Of a stretch of 64,000 nt of DNA, positions 30,547-42,054 are shown piece after piece. Each line of letters opens with the position of its first letter. Within the stretch, counting starts at the first letter, position 1. The notes under the pieces were generated by a model. The model did not search any database. It was not told where the DNA came from and saw only the letters and a program-made list of their open reading frames with translations. The stretch is from Flaveria trinervia (taxonomy: Eukaryota > Streptophyta > Magnoliopsida > Asterales > Asteraceae). The position numbers and the translations under genes are program-made. Location: contig CM046451.1 of NCBI GenBank assembly GCA_025506515.1, forward strand, positions 44,054,641-44,118,640, in the 5' to 3' direction.

Positions 30547-31456
30547 GGTGAGACCTTCAACATAACCCGGTCACCCACCTAGAACTCAATTGGTCTACGT
30601 CGTTTATTGGCATACAACTTCTGTCTATATTTGGTTGCCTTCATGAAGGCTTTAATATTTTTAAGCTTCTTAGTCACAGCTTCGATTACCTTGACGCTTC
30701 CTAACTCTTTCTGACTAATGTCACCCTAACAAAAGGGTGTTCTGCATCTCCTACCGTATAGCATATCATATGCTGGCATACCAATGCTAGCATGGTAGCC
30801 GTTGTTGTATGAGAATTCGGCTAACGGTAAGTGGTCATCCCAACTTCCACCAAAATCGATAACACATGCCGGAAGCATGTCCTCCAACGTCTGGATGGTC
30901 CTCTCTGACTGACCATCAGTTTGGGGATGATAAGCCATGCTAACATGTAACCTCGTCCCCATGGCGTCATGGAATTTCTTCCAGAATTTAGACGTAACCG
31001 GGTGTCACGATTAAACACAATGGACACCGGTACACCATGACGAGTTACAATCTCCTTGATGAACAGGTCATCCAACCTCTCGGATGAATATGTCTCGCGG
31101 ATCGGTAGGAAGTGAGTACTCTTCGTCAAGCGGTCAACAATCACCCATATGGCATCGTATCCTTTCGGAGTACGGGGCAGTTTCGTAATGAAATCCATGG
31201 TGATGTGCTCCCACTTCCATTCCAGTATATCCAAAGGTTGGATCTTCCCATACGGCTTCTGGTGTTCCGCCTTCACCTGTAGGCAAGTAAGGCACATACT
31301 CACATACTCCGCCACGTCACGTTTCATACCCGGCCACCAATAATCTTTCTTCATGTCTTGATACATCTTTATGGCACGAGGATGAATGGAGTATCGAGTC
31401 TTGTGAGCTTCATCCATAATCCTCACACGTAGATCCCCGAAACGAGGAATCCACAC
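30547..31456 (-). pseudogene. pol: E6 integrase, second catalytic Asp changed to Asn
   Basis: 31456-30821 covers the zinc-binding part (DMKKDYWWPGMKRDV, CLTCLQVKAEH) and the core (WEHITMDFITKLPRTPKG). Where E5 and other Gypsy elements have S-D at the second catalytic site, E6 reads IVFNRDT: the Asp codon is AAT (31012-31010) and the Ser is Phe. Both fit C-to-T type transitions on one strand or the other. 30962-30726 continues in another frame with AYHPQTDGQSERTIQ, which keeps the third acidic residue. Confidence 0.9.
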
Positions 31457-31459
31457 CCG

Positions 31460-32073
31460 TCCAATCGAGTTTTAACACCAAGGGTGTTTTCATTCAATTC
31501 CCCAACTAGACCTCTCATTCTTTCAGAGTTTAGATGATCTTCTTTTAATACCTCATCCTGAAACTCCTTGACTTGTCATTACATCAGAGGTCATGATTAG
31601 TTGGTATGCTTTCACCCGAATCGGCTCGGGCCTCTCCTTCTAGCTAAGAGCATCGGCCACCACGTTGGCTTTGCCCGGATGGTAATGGATCTCGCAATCA
31701 TAATCCTTAAGAGCTCCAACCATCGCCTCTCCCTCATGTTCAGATCTTTTTGCTCGAAGAAGTACTTCAAGCTCTTGTGGTCCGTGAAAATGGTGCACTT
31801 CTTCCCGTACAGATAGTGCCTCCAAATCTTTAGTGCAAAGACCACGACTGCTAGCTCCAGGTCATGAGTAGGGTAGTTGACCTCATGAACTTTCAGCTGT
31901 CGGGATTCATAGGCTATAACCTTCCCCCTTTGTATTAATATGCACCCAAACCTAAGTAAGAAGCATCTGAGTGTACTACCAAATCCTAGCTTCCTTCGGG
32001 TAACGACAAGACAGAAGCTTGAGTCAACCTTACCTTTAACTCCTCGAATGCCTGTTCTTGAGCTTAACCCCAC
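31460..32073 (-). pseudogene. pol: E6 RNase H domain
   Basis: 32073-31612 (153 codons) has SRQLKVHEVNYPTHDLELA, VVFALKIWRHYLYGKK and TIFTDHKSLKYFFEQKDLN, the same domain as in E5 but with the Arg codon kept. A frameshift in front of the last part (the HYHPGKANVVADALS segment is in another frame, 31825-31640) breaks it. Confidence 0.88.
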
Positions 32074-32880
32074 GTAAACTTACATCCTTTCAGGTCAACT
32101 TGGTCAGTGGAGAACCGATCTTGGAAAATTCCTGAATGAACCTTCGATAATAACCCGCCAACCCCAAGAAACTACGAATCTTGGATGGCGTCCTTGGAGA
32201 CTTCCATTGCATCACAGCCTCCACCTTAGCAGGGTCTACCATAGTCCCCTCTGGGTTTATCACGTGACCCAAGAATTGAACTTCATGTAACTAAAACGCA
32301 CATTTGGAGAATTTGGCATACAACTTATCCCTTCTTAAGGTCTCTAACACCTCCTGAATGTGATTGGCATGCTCCTCCTTATTCCTTGAATAAATCAGGA
32401 TATCATCAATAAACAAAATCACTAATTTATCTAACATTGGCCGACACGCTCGATTCATCAAGTCCATAAAAGCAGCTGGCGCATTGGTCAGACCAAACGA
32501 CTAACAAGGAATTCATAGTGACCGTAGCGCATATGAAAAGCTGTTTTAGGGATATCCTGCTCCTTCACCTTCAGCTGATGGTAACGAGATCGAAGATCTA
32601 TCCTTGAAAACCAACTGGCACTTTGGAGCTAATCAAACAGATCATCTATCCTTGGTAGGGGTATCGGTTCTTCACCGTTAACTTGTTCAGCTCTCGGTAG
32701 TCAATACACATCCTCATACTACCGTCTTTCTTCTTCACAAATACGACCGGAGCACCCTAGGGAGAGATACTCGGTCTAATGAACCCCTTATCGAGCAACT
32801 CTTGCAACTGTTCCATGAGTTCTTTCATTTCTGTGGGAGCTAATCGATACGGTGCTTTGGCAACAGGTTGAGCACCGGGT
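32074..32880 (-). pseudogene. pol: E6 reverse transcriptase
   Basis: RT segments in shifting frames: the entry block with YRLAPTEMKELMEQLQ, the VFVKKKDGSMRMCID-type block near 32700-32750, the active site FIDD at 32414-32403 (intact) followed by ILIYSRNKE, then 32272-32090 with MGHVINPEGTMVDPAKVEAV and LAGYYRRFIQEF. Several stops (for example near 32504 and 32757) prevent a product. Confidence 0.9.
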
Positions 32881-32881
32881 A

Positions 32882-33494
32882 TCAAGTCAATTGGAACTTA
32901 ATCTCGCGATCCGGTGGCACGCCGGGTAAGTACTCCGGGAATACGTCCGGAAAGTCACACACCACTGGTACATCAGATAGTTGCGGTGTTGGCGTGTCCA
33001 CATCCTTTACGTAGGCCAAGTAGGCACTACATCCACGCCTCATGCACTTTCCCGCCACCGCCATCGAAATCACTTTCGGAATCGTCGTGATGCGATCGCC
33101 GTAAATCGTAACCAAACTCCCATCGGACAACTAGTCGAATCATCTTCTTGCGACACACGATGTTTGCTTCATAGGTTGCTAACCAGTCCATCCCTAGTAC
33201 TGCATCAAATCCACCTAGGGGTATCACATGTAACCTAGCAGCAAACCTATGACCTTCTAGTTCTATGGCATAGTCCTCTATCACATCAGTAATTCTAGTG
33301 GACTTACCAATAGCAGTTTCTACATCGAATGGTGCATTGACCTTTCTACTGATAATAGGAAACTTAGCACAGAAAGTAGTAAAAATAAAACTCCTACTAA
33401 CACCAGAATCAAACAATATAGAGGCACAAGTTTGGTTTAACAGAAACATACCTGACACAACATCGGGATCAGCTCTGGCTTCCTCCCGGGTCAT
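32882..33494 (-). pseudogene. pol: E6 aspartic protease
   Basis: 33494-33027 has SILFDSGVSRSFIF, the protease active site (DSG), and AVLGMDWLATYEANIVCR. The next piece, 33130-32882, runs into the RT entry (VCDFPDVFPEYLPGVPPDRE). Compared with E5, the same segment is open here where E5 has a break after FPLGRS. Confidence 0.9.
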
Positions 33495-33885
33495 GGTATA
33501 AGCTCTAGCACCTGCCCTATGTCCTCCTTCCTCCGGCTTCTTCTTCTCTGCCCCAGAGCTCTCTGCCCTGGCTTCTTACAGTCTCTAGTGATGTGGCCAG
33601 GATGACCACACCTGAAGCATACATTCATCCCCATTCTGCACTCACCAGTATGCTCCCTTCCATATTTGTCACACCTCCTCAGTCCCGATCCAGATGTGAC
33701 CACACGCTGATCACCCACCTTTGCCACCTTCTTTTTTGGAGTAGTTCTACCACGTCCAAACCGTTTCCCATTCCAGTTCCACCTACCACCATCCTTCTTA
33801 TCCATCTCAGCCACCACCACCTCACGCTCATCCTATAATCTGCCAGCCAAGTCAACTGCCGACCTGAAAGTGCTCGGCCGGGCGG
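33495..33885 (-). pseudogene. gag: E6 nucleocapsid (zinc knuckle) part of gag
   Basis: 33820-33491 has a first knuckle-like CDKYGREHTGEC (second Cys changed to Tyr) and an intact CFRCGHPGHITRDC. E5 has one knuckle more after this point; in E6 the second one is missing. The end of the frame runs past the protease start in another frame. Confidence 0.85.
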
Positions 33886-34707
33886 CAATCATATGCCTAC
33901 GGATATCCACCGGCAGCCCCTGGATGTATCTTTTAATCTTTCGTGACAATGGTGTCACTTGATCGGGCACCAACCGTGCCATTTCATTGAATTGGTGGTG
34001 TATTGCTGGTGTGTCATCATTCCCGCCTCCAGCTGCAGGAAGTCTTTTTCTACCTTGTCCACCTCTCTGTGAGGACAGAATTCCTCGATCACTAGATTCT
34101 TCAGTTCAGGCCATATCATTCTCCCAGTGGTCATGCTACCCTCGGCTTGGACAATGTTATCCCACCAGCACAAAGCTGAGTCCACAAAGGAGTGGGTAGC
34201 GAATTTCACCTTCTGATCCTCACGGCACTCACTGATATCGAGGACAGCCTCCATCTCCCTTACCCACCGGTGAGCAGTTGCTGCAGTGCCGTTTCCATCG
34301 AAAGTAGGGGGCTTGCATCTCATAAACACCCCGTACTTGCAGCCTCAGGTCGCCTTCGGCGCAGGCTTTTCTTCCTCATCCTCATCATTGAACGGAATCG
34401 TCTCAGTCTCGGGCTGTCTTCTTTCGCCCATAGGTCCACCCCTTTCCTTTCTCTCTACCTCTCTAACTGCCTTGATCACTTCGGTCACCACAGACGGTAG
34501 AATCGTCTGCATGACCTGGTGAACCTCTTCCACCACAGCCTCCTTTACTGAGGCCCTCAGATTGGCGCTCTCGTCGCCACCCTTCGGATAAGGGGTCTCT
34601 GGTTCTTCATGAACCACTTTCTCTACTCTGGGTCTCCCTCTCTTAGGTCGCGGGGCAACACCATGACCTCCACCGCGAGAGGCCTTTGAAGATCTACCGC
34701 CAGCCAT
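33886..34707 (-). pseudogene. gag: E6 gag, N-terminal part
   Basis: 34707-34345 starts MAGGRSSKASRGG and is open through the region where E5 is frameshifted, ending with a TGA after EEKPAPKAT, the same place as in E5. 34329-33955 carries MRCKPPTFDGNG, REMEAVLDISECRED and CWWDNIVQAEGS. A frameshift after HQQYTTN near 33975 breaks the Gag. The TGA shared with E5 between the two blocks is probably ancestral to both copies or a real feature of the family. Confidence 0.9.
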
Positions 34708-35046
34708 CCTCTATAAGCACACTATAAGATTCAAACACTAACACGGTCATTCAAGGTAATACTCAGTTTATGTCAAGTATAGTAAGTCCCTAATTACAGT
34801 GGCCAGTTGTGATTAGCCACTTACTTTACTCTTCATACCCCAAGCATCTCCTATCCTGACTTAGTCAGTATCTAACTCAACTAAGAGCACATAATCAAAT
34901 AGCATGCGCATATAATACCGGTTAACATTATGAAAAGACATACCTAATGGCACGTAGCTACTCGGGCTGACATCTCTCCATTTGTCCGATATTCAGTTTA
35001 AGTTTAGGTTTTAAAAGTTTATTTTAACCCAATTCTCCTAAACTTT

Positions 35047-35059
35047 GGCTCTGATACCA
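35047..35059 (-). other. primer-binding site of E6
   Basis: Plus-sense GGCTCTGATACCA, TGGTATCAGAGCC in element sense, 3 bp from the LTR start at 35063. Confidence 0.92.
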
Positions 35060-35617
35060 ACTTGTAAGGCCCCGTTCCCGGAAACCTCACAGTTGGTCAA
35101 TCATAGCAATTAAAACATTAATCATTACAATTAAACAAACTTAAGCAGCGAAAATAATTTATCAAAAGCCATTCATTTCATTTAAACCATTGTTGTTGAG
35201 CAATACATCATGGTTTAACTGATTACAAAAGACTTATTTATATGCATTACAAAACAATAGCAACACAAAGTACGAATGGATATCAGACTTTTCCTGCCGA
35301 GTAGCTTCACCCTCGTGCCATCCTGAGCAATAATCACCTACCAACTGAAAATGTATAAAAGTCCGCGTTGCTGAGTGAGCTCTAGTTTTATAAGTAATAA
35401 AATAATTTCTATATGTTGTACATGAAAATACTATTTTCTGTAAAATACAACTTTGTACTGTATATGCGAGCATGCATCAACTATATGAACAAATATTGTT
35501 CGTTCTCTTTACTGTATGCCTTGTCTGTTCTGTAAACTTTTATCTTTATGTTTCACTTTCTGTATGGATCAGTGAGCAATACCCCAACTATATGCGCCAT
35601 CTACATTCCTTGAGAGG

Positions 35618-35772
35618 GTCAACTATATCCCACGAAAGGGTCAACTATTTCCCCCGAAAGGGTCAACTATATCCCCCGAAAGGGTCAACTATATCCCCCG
35701 AAAGGGTCAACTATATCCCCCGAAAGGGTCAACTATATCCCCCGAAAGGGTCAACTGTATCCCTCGAAAGGG
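35618..35772 (-). repeat. 22-bp tandem array, 7 copies, in the E6 5' LTR
   Basis: The same unit as at 28543-28651 with two copies more; most central units are identical, a sign of recent unequal exchange. Confidence 0.92.
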
Positions 35773-36184
35773 TTCTGTGTACTATGTACAAGGCCAACCC
35801 AATCTCCCAGGACATGCTGCAAAGGTCCTGCCAATCTCAATTGATTAACCCTGTGTGCATAATAGGGTAGCTAACCCGCAACACAGTTGAGCTAACGACA
35901 ACATGGTCGTGTACCTCCTGTAAGCTTGCAAGACTTGTTAACATTTTCATTAATGTTCCTCTTCTTTTCTTTATTGCTCTTTCACTTTATTATTACGATA
36001 TACTTTACGTTACGATAATAACATACTGCGTAAAGTCACATACTATAAGTAATAATAATAATAGCAATAACAATAATAAGTAATCATATCATGCATGAAA
36101 CATCATCATTAATAAGCCCTTAGTCAACCTCAGTCAAAACCCTAAAGCACAGACTCCCAAAAAATTCTGTAAAATTTCTAAGTG

Positions 36185-36590
36185 CTTAGGCGCATGGGAA
36201 CTATTTGGGCACATGAGCCCTGTTCGGGCATTTCATCACTATGTAGGCGCATCAGCCAACACTGAAACATTTTCACCTTAGGCGCATGAACTATTCAGGC
36301 GCATGGGCACTATTTGTGCCTATGAACACTTAGATGCATTAGTAATTCAGACGCATGGACACTTAGGCGCATGAGCCACTTGGGCGCATGGGCACTATTG
36401 GGGTGCATGGCCCTACACTTAGTCATCCAGCTAACATTTCTAGGCGCATGGGCCACTGTTCAGGCGCATGGCTGTACTTAAAAATTTCTAAGGTAATCTT
36501 AGGCGCATGGGGTACTGTTTAGGCGCATGGATTACACTTAATTCATTCTAAGGCATTTTTAGTCGGATGAGCCTTATCTAGGTGCATGGA
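36185..36590 (-). repeat. GGCGCATG-unit array in the E6 5' LTR
   Basis: Partner of 29083-29500, units in the same order with scattered substitutions. Confidence 0.75.
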
Positions 36591-37230
36591 CCTTCTGTTC
36601 AACATATTTCCAGTATGTTTTCAACCCAATCATCAAATCCATGTGTTCAAAGCTTAATGTGGCTATTCTAAACATGAACAACCTATTAGCATTCAAGAAT
36701 CACATTCATTCATGCACAAAACATACGAGCATACATACTCAAACATTTGAAAATCATTTAATTACATTTTCAGCCCCAAAGATGTTTGAAAACAAGTAAA
36801 AACCGGGGCCTAGAACTCACCTCGTACAACTTGGGTGTTCTTCCTTTTTACCCACTTGCTATGAGTTCAAAACACCTAGAGATAACATCCAAAAACACAC
36901 ACACCCGAGCACGAACACAACCCATAAGCACACGCACACATAACCGAGATAATGCCCGTCATAAACATGCAAAAATCACGAATTCTTACTTTGAATTCGT
37001 TCACTTCTTCTTCTTCTTCCACAAGCCGAGAGTTCTCTTCTGCTCTCTCTCTCTAAACAGAAGAAATGGTGATGTGAAATGAGGGTGGGAGGCCATGCCC
37101 ACCTTTACACCAACTTTTCAAAGATTTTTGTCCATTTTACACTTTTAGTCCCTCCACTTGGACTGAATTGCCTTTCTTTCTTTTATTCATTATTTCTTGT
37201 CTTTTAAAAATAACCGGGTGTTACCGGTTT

Positions 37231-38591
37231 CTAGGCGGTTGAACTCAATTGCAAACAAGTTTGGGAGAAGCCATACATAAGAGCTGCAAAGGTGAGTTCT
37301 AGAACCCCTCTTTTACATGTTTTAACTGATTTTTGGGCTGGAGATGCATGATTGAACTTTTTATAAAACTTGGGTTTCATACCCGTATGTTGAATGTGTA
37401 TGTTGTGTGTATGGTGTGATTTTGATCTATATTCATGCTTGATGATGTTATGGTTGTGTTTCTAAGGCTTAGAATGTATGATTTAAGCTTAGAGAATGAT
37501 AGATGGTGTTTGGGGACCGAATTATGATGATAAGTGTGCCCTAGACTACTCATGCGCCTAAACAGTAGTTCATACGCCTAAATTTAGAAAACTTCCTAAG
37601 TGTAAAAAGAAATGCGGATGAATAAAAAAGAAATGCAGATGAACAAAAAGGAAATGCGGATGAACAAAAAGAAATGTGGATGAACAAAAAAATAAACGCG
37701 GATGAACAAAACAAAGAAATGCGGATGAACAAAAAAAGAAATGCGGATGAACAAAAAAGGAAATGCGGATGAACAAAAAGAAATACGGATGAACAAAAAG
37801 AAATGCGGATGAACACTTAGAATATTTTCTGACTTTTTGGGAAGAAGTGGAAATGTAGGCTTTGACTTGGGTGGTTCCCGGGGGGCTATGTAAGTTGACA
37901 TTTTGAGGTCATAGATGGTATGATGGGCATGTTACAATGTATTATTGATGCTTATGTATGATGGTATATATGATGTGTTATGTATATACGATGATGCCCT
38001 GTATGATGATGTTGACTGTTTATGATGATGTTCCTTTTTTATGTTATCTTTCTATGGATTTACAATGAATGTTAATGATGATGTTAACCCTAGATGAATT
38101 GCTTGGTGCTCTAGAGGGGGGTTAAGAACATGACAGGACCTAGATGAAAACAAGAAGATAATAAAAGTACGAAACGAATAATAATGAAGATAATAAATAT
38201 TATCTATGTGTACGTACGATGTGTGATCACATTTTTAAACCTGTTACATTTTGAAAGAAAGATAAAGTATGTTTTATTTTGAAAACTAGAACTCACTCAG
38301 CAACGCTGATTTTTATTCACTTTCCAGTTGGCAAGTGAGCATTGCTGAGGATGGCGTGGAGCAGCTACTTGGCATTTCGAATGGCATTCTTTTGTTAATG
38401 TTTTTGCATTGTAATGCAAACGAATGATGTTTTAAAATGAACGCTTGTATTAACTTGCAAAAACATTTGTAATGATATGAAAAGTTATTTTTATGTTTTC
38501 GCTGCAATGTTTTATGAATGATTAAATTTAAAGTATATGTTTTATATGCAATGATTACCAACTGTAAGCGTCCCGCGAACGGGGCCTTACA
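37231..38591 (+). repeat. 3' LTR of E5, second part
   Basis: It continues the 5' LTR from CTAGGCGGTTGAAC after the E6 TSD. Compared with the 5' LTR it lacks about 340 bp (end of the ATGA-rich stretch through both 103-bp units; junction near 38080) and has 10 array units, not 14. It ends GGGGCCTTACA at 38591. Confidence 0.9.
37612..37815 (+). repeat. tandem array ATGCGGATGAAC, 10 copies, in the E5 3' LTR
   Basis: The same unit as 21229-21516. Variants include ATGTGG, ACGCGG and ATACGG cores. Confidence 0.92.
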
Positions 38592-40985
38592 ATGTACTTG
38601 GTTCCCATGATGAACAAGCATACGTCATCAGGAGTCGGCAATACATCGACTTTAGCACCAAATAGGCTTGTCAGGCCCAAAGATCTAAGACATCGCCAGG
38701 CTAGCAATAGTTAATGATTGTAAACAAAATATGTATCTCATATAAGACTTACAATAACACAAATTACGATGACAAAAAGGCAAAGATGAATTGTATGTGC
38801 ATTTACAAGTATCAAGATGTTTACAAGTGTATGTTTATAAGGTTAACATGTTTCACCTCAAAAGGTGTGAAATAAAGTAAAAAAGGGCATGGAGAACTCA
38901 CATGATATATATAAGGTGATGATAAGAATTTAAACGAGGCTCCAATGATTTTTTTTACAAGTTACCTAAACGTATTGATTCCAAGATTAAGTTCAATAAT
39001 AATATTAACAATTAGACGTGAACTATGGTTTCAATTGGAATTTGGGGGCTTAAATAATTAAATAAAATAATGAATTGTTTATGTTTTGATTTAATGAAGA
39101 TGGTATAAATCAATTAAGACCAAAAATATTTAAAAATGATAAAATAGTTTAATTTATTGATTTATTAGAAATCAAGTATAATGTGTGAAAAGAAATAATT
39201 AATTTAATAATTAATTATTTAAAACTTGATAAAGGTGATTAATTGAATACTTTTTAAATGACTTTAAAATTATTTAAAATTATTTATAGAGTTTTGAACT
39301 TTTAAAATGATTTTTTATAAAGATCTTACAATACAAAAATTTAAGAATAAAGTATAATATATTGTTTTATAAGTTAATTAAAAGTTTAAGAAGTAGATTT
39401 ATTAATTATTTATGATATAACATAGTTAAATAAAAACATTGAATAATTAATTATTTAAAGTATTTGTAATGTGTAGGCTTAAAGTGTTTTGAAATAATCC
39501 AAGCTTGAACTATAACATATTTAAAACATAAATGACTAAATAATATTTTTATATATTTTTATTCTTTAAAAATAACTAACTTTAAGAATTATAATTTTTC
39601 AAAATCTTTAAAAATTAGCTTAATAATTTTAGAAATATTTTAGTTAACAAAGTAATTATAATTCTAAGCAAACAATATATTAAAATCTTATGCAATTAAA
39701 AGGAACTTAAAAATCAAATATTTAAAAAAGAATGAGAGTCCCTGGGGTCGAACCCGGATCGCTTGTGTGTATGCATGATGTTGTAACCAGTTGGGCAGAA
39801 GCCCGTATTTTATTAAAAGTTCAATTACAATGTTTAAAAACATTAATTACTGAAATCTCCAAATTCAACATAAACCCTAGATTCAAATTGAATCCAATTG
39901 AGCATCAATTCGATAACGATAATGGAATCAATCTTAGGGCTTTGATTTCCCATGTAAAACCGAGTGTGTACAAGGGTTAAATTACCAGAATGATAATCGA
40001 TTCGATGCTACAATGTGATCACCCAGACGCGTCCACGGTCGAGTATGATTCGAGATGCAAACATCAAATTAACTTCACGTAAAGGTTCTGGGAGTCATTC
40101 TGATTGAAAGCCCTCTATCAATTTCGTTTAATGATGCTCCGAAGACGGATTTTAGTTGAGTTGAAGGTTCGAAGTGAAAGTGATGATTGATAGTGATATG
40201 TTGTTGTATCTCAGATGCAATTACGAGTTCTAATAGATTAAGAGCATCGGTTTGATGATTTTCCCCCAATTATTAAAGCTCTTTTGTTTAGTTTCAACCC
40301 GAACGGGTTCATGATTTGAATGTGATTTTTGGTTTCGAGTTAAGGTGGTTTAATAGGTGTTTAATCCAAATTAATTTGAGTGTTTGATTCGAAACTATCG
40401 CACAAAGGTTAAGAATGGTTTAATTGTACTTTAAGTTACGCGTTTTGGTGGATTGGTGGTTGCCAGAGCTCGCCGGGGAAGGTGGCCGGAAAAGAGTCGA
40501 TGGGGCGGAGGGGGTTGACTTGAGAAGTTACACTTTTGGTCCCTGTGCTTTTATTAGCTTATTATTTTATGACCAAAACTTTCAAAACAAAGTTTTAATA
40601 ATTACCTTTCTAACCCTATACTCTTCAAAAACTAATTTAAATAATAAATCAAACTAATTATTTATTAAACTTATTATTTTTACTTGTAAACTTCATAATT
40701 TAATTATTCATTTCGAATAATTAAAATTTATAATTACTAGTAAAACTTTATAAGTTTATTAAAATTCATTTTATAACTTTATAAGTTTTAATAAGTCTTT
40801 TCCATTTAGTTATTTGTAGTAACATGATTAATAAACTTTATAATTTTATGTAAAAGAAATATACATCAATAAATAAGATGATTACATATTTAATGTATTT
40901 GATCTATTTATTAAGTAGATTAATAATGGAAGCTCAAAATGGGTCGGGTTTGGGTTTTAACTTGGAAAAATGGTGAATGTTACAG
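38592..40985 (-). repeat. Gypsy-type LTR copy B, right part
   Basis: It resumes LTR B after E5 (38592-38596 is the duplicated target) and ends GAATGTTACA at 40985. Next to it on the right stands GTCTCCCCTACTTTAAG, the reverse complement of a Gypsy PPT. This is therefore the 3' LTR of a minus-strand element whose interior lies to the right. Full LTR length is about 2.8 kb. Mostly AT-rich and non-coding. Confidence 0.85.
39736..39806 (-). other. tRNA-like stretch (Pol III A/B-box-like) in LTR B
   Basis: In minus sense a GGTTCGACCCC (39754-39744) matches the B-box consensus GGTTCGANNCC exactly, and TGCCCAACTGG (39797-39787) matches an A box at about 9 of 11 positions. They are 43 bp apart, as in tRNA genes. 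GGGTTCGACCC can form a T-arm. I cannot build a full cloverleaf, so it is not a tRNA gene call. Copy C keeps it at 44366-44436. Confidence 0.4.
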
Positions 40986-41324
40986 TCTCCCCTACTTTAA
41001 GAAATTTTGTCCCGAAATTTAATCACGAAAATACTAATTTCAAGGATATGAGGAGACTTGGATTCCATTTCTCGTTCATAAGTGAAATCTTGGAAGCGTT
41101 TAAACTGAACAAGTTTATTTATGATGCTTTGCTATCCTTAAGTTTGTTAAGTTTCATAATTCATGATTTCATGTGTTTCTTGACATAGTGTGCAAGGTCA
41201 TTAACTTAGAATTTTTTTTAGTTGATAAACCATTGTACTTTAGACGGTTTGAGTCGATTAGGAAGATTTTGTCATGAGGGAAACACCAAGTATTAGATCG
41301 ATACGAGACCAGGCTCAACGAATA
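40986..41324 (-). other. interior 3' end of the Gypsy element that owns LTR B, with PPT
   Basis: In minus sense a segment with TTTCGGGACAAAATTTC and AAAGTAGGGGAGAC ends at the LTR, the usual end of Gypsy pol plus PPT. No open frame of use remains. It is interrupted by E7 at 41325. Confidence 0.6.
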
Positions 41325-42054
41325 TGTTGATACATGTATGTCCCTAGATCATGATATGAAATGTATAGATCTTGTTTATCTGATTCTGGTGTAATTTGAT
41401 ATGATTAATGAAATAATATTGGTTGTTTGTGATTTGTAATAACTAATATTTCATTAATGAGTTGATATTAAATTGGTTAATTAGGTTTGTGGTTGTTTGA
41501 ATTGTTACACATAATGTTTATTAATTAATACATTCAAACTTAACTTAATGAAGTTCTCATGCGAATGGCCCATGCGAATGAACCATAAGCATGAATAACT
41601 TCATACGAATGACTCAGTCGCACGACTGAACCGGGAGACTGGATTAGTCGTATGATTGACACATAAGTTTGGCTCAGTCGCACGACTGAACACTCAGTCG
41701 TGCGGATGAATCAACCGCATGGTTCAATCGCACGACTGAACCATACTAATGTTTCAGTCGCACGATTGAATAATACCAACCAATAAATACAACCCAATTC
41801 ATGAAAAATAAGAGCTTTTGATTAATTACGATTCCAGACGTACCCTAGCCGTCCAGAAGCCTCCCAATTCATTCTCCAAGTTCATAGAACACATTAGATC
41901 GATTCCCAATCGATTTCTAACATTAGTTTCAATTCTTGATTGATTCTTCGTGTGTTCTCACTGATTGGATCGCCAATCAAATAGGATTCCGCACTATTTG
42001 ATCTGGTTTACACGCTAATCTCCAGGTATTTCGTTCAAATACCAGGTCCTAACA
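41325..42054 (+). mobile_element. E7: solo LTR of the E1 family (730 bp)
   Basis: TGTTGATACATG to GGTCCTAACA, colinear with the E1 LTR. It is flanked by the exact TSD GAATA (41320-41324 and 42055-42059) with no interior, so it arose by LTR-LTR recombination. It keeps a module array (about 41555-41775) in front of a decayed TATA (CAATAAATA near 41782). Confidence 0.95.
41555..41775 (+). repeat. U3 module array in E7
   Basis: Units such as CAGTCGCACGACTGAAC and CAGTCGTGCGGATGAA, colinear with the E1 LTR array at 6366-6575. Confidence 0.8.

Larger units (their letters stand above)
27970..37225 (-). mobile_element. E6: second Tekay-like chromovirus, antisense inside the 3' LTR of E5
   Basis: LTRs at 27970-30117 and 35063-37225. 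The TSD GGTTT (27965-27969 and 37226-37230) is exact. The right LTR has lost its terminal A (C at 37225 where TTACA is expected). In element sense the order is LTR, PBS (35059-35047), gag, protease, RT, RNase H, integrase, chromodomain, PPT, LTR. Gag and pol are closely similar to E5 (same start, same chromodomain words), so a family member inserted in antisense into its own relative. Total 9256 bp. Confidence 0.93.
35063..37225 (-). repeat. 5' LTR of E6 (2163 bp)
   Basis: In plus sense TGTAAGGCCCC to GGTGTTAC plus one altered base. It is colinear with the other LTR, with a longer 22-bp array and a slightly shorter AATAATA region. Few differences by eye. Confidence 0.92.
20504..38591 (+). mobile_element. 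E5: Ty3/Gypsy chromovirus (Tekay-like) inserted in LTR B and itself split by E6
   Basis: 5' LTR 20504-22637, PBS, gag, protease, RT, RNase H, integrase, chromodomain, PPT, 3' LTR 27615-27969 plus 37231-38591. The flanks are GTGTA (20499-20503) and ATGTA (38592-38596), a TSD with one mismatch. Without E6 the element is about 8.8 kb. Domain order (integrase after RNase H, chromodomain at the end) places it in Ty3/Gypsy chromoviruses. Pol has many stops, so it is dead. Confidence 0.92.

Noticed and set aside
39736..39806. Functional tRNA gene
   Set aside because: A and B boxes are good, but I could not form a complete cloverleaf with acceptor stem and anticodon arm.
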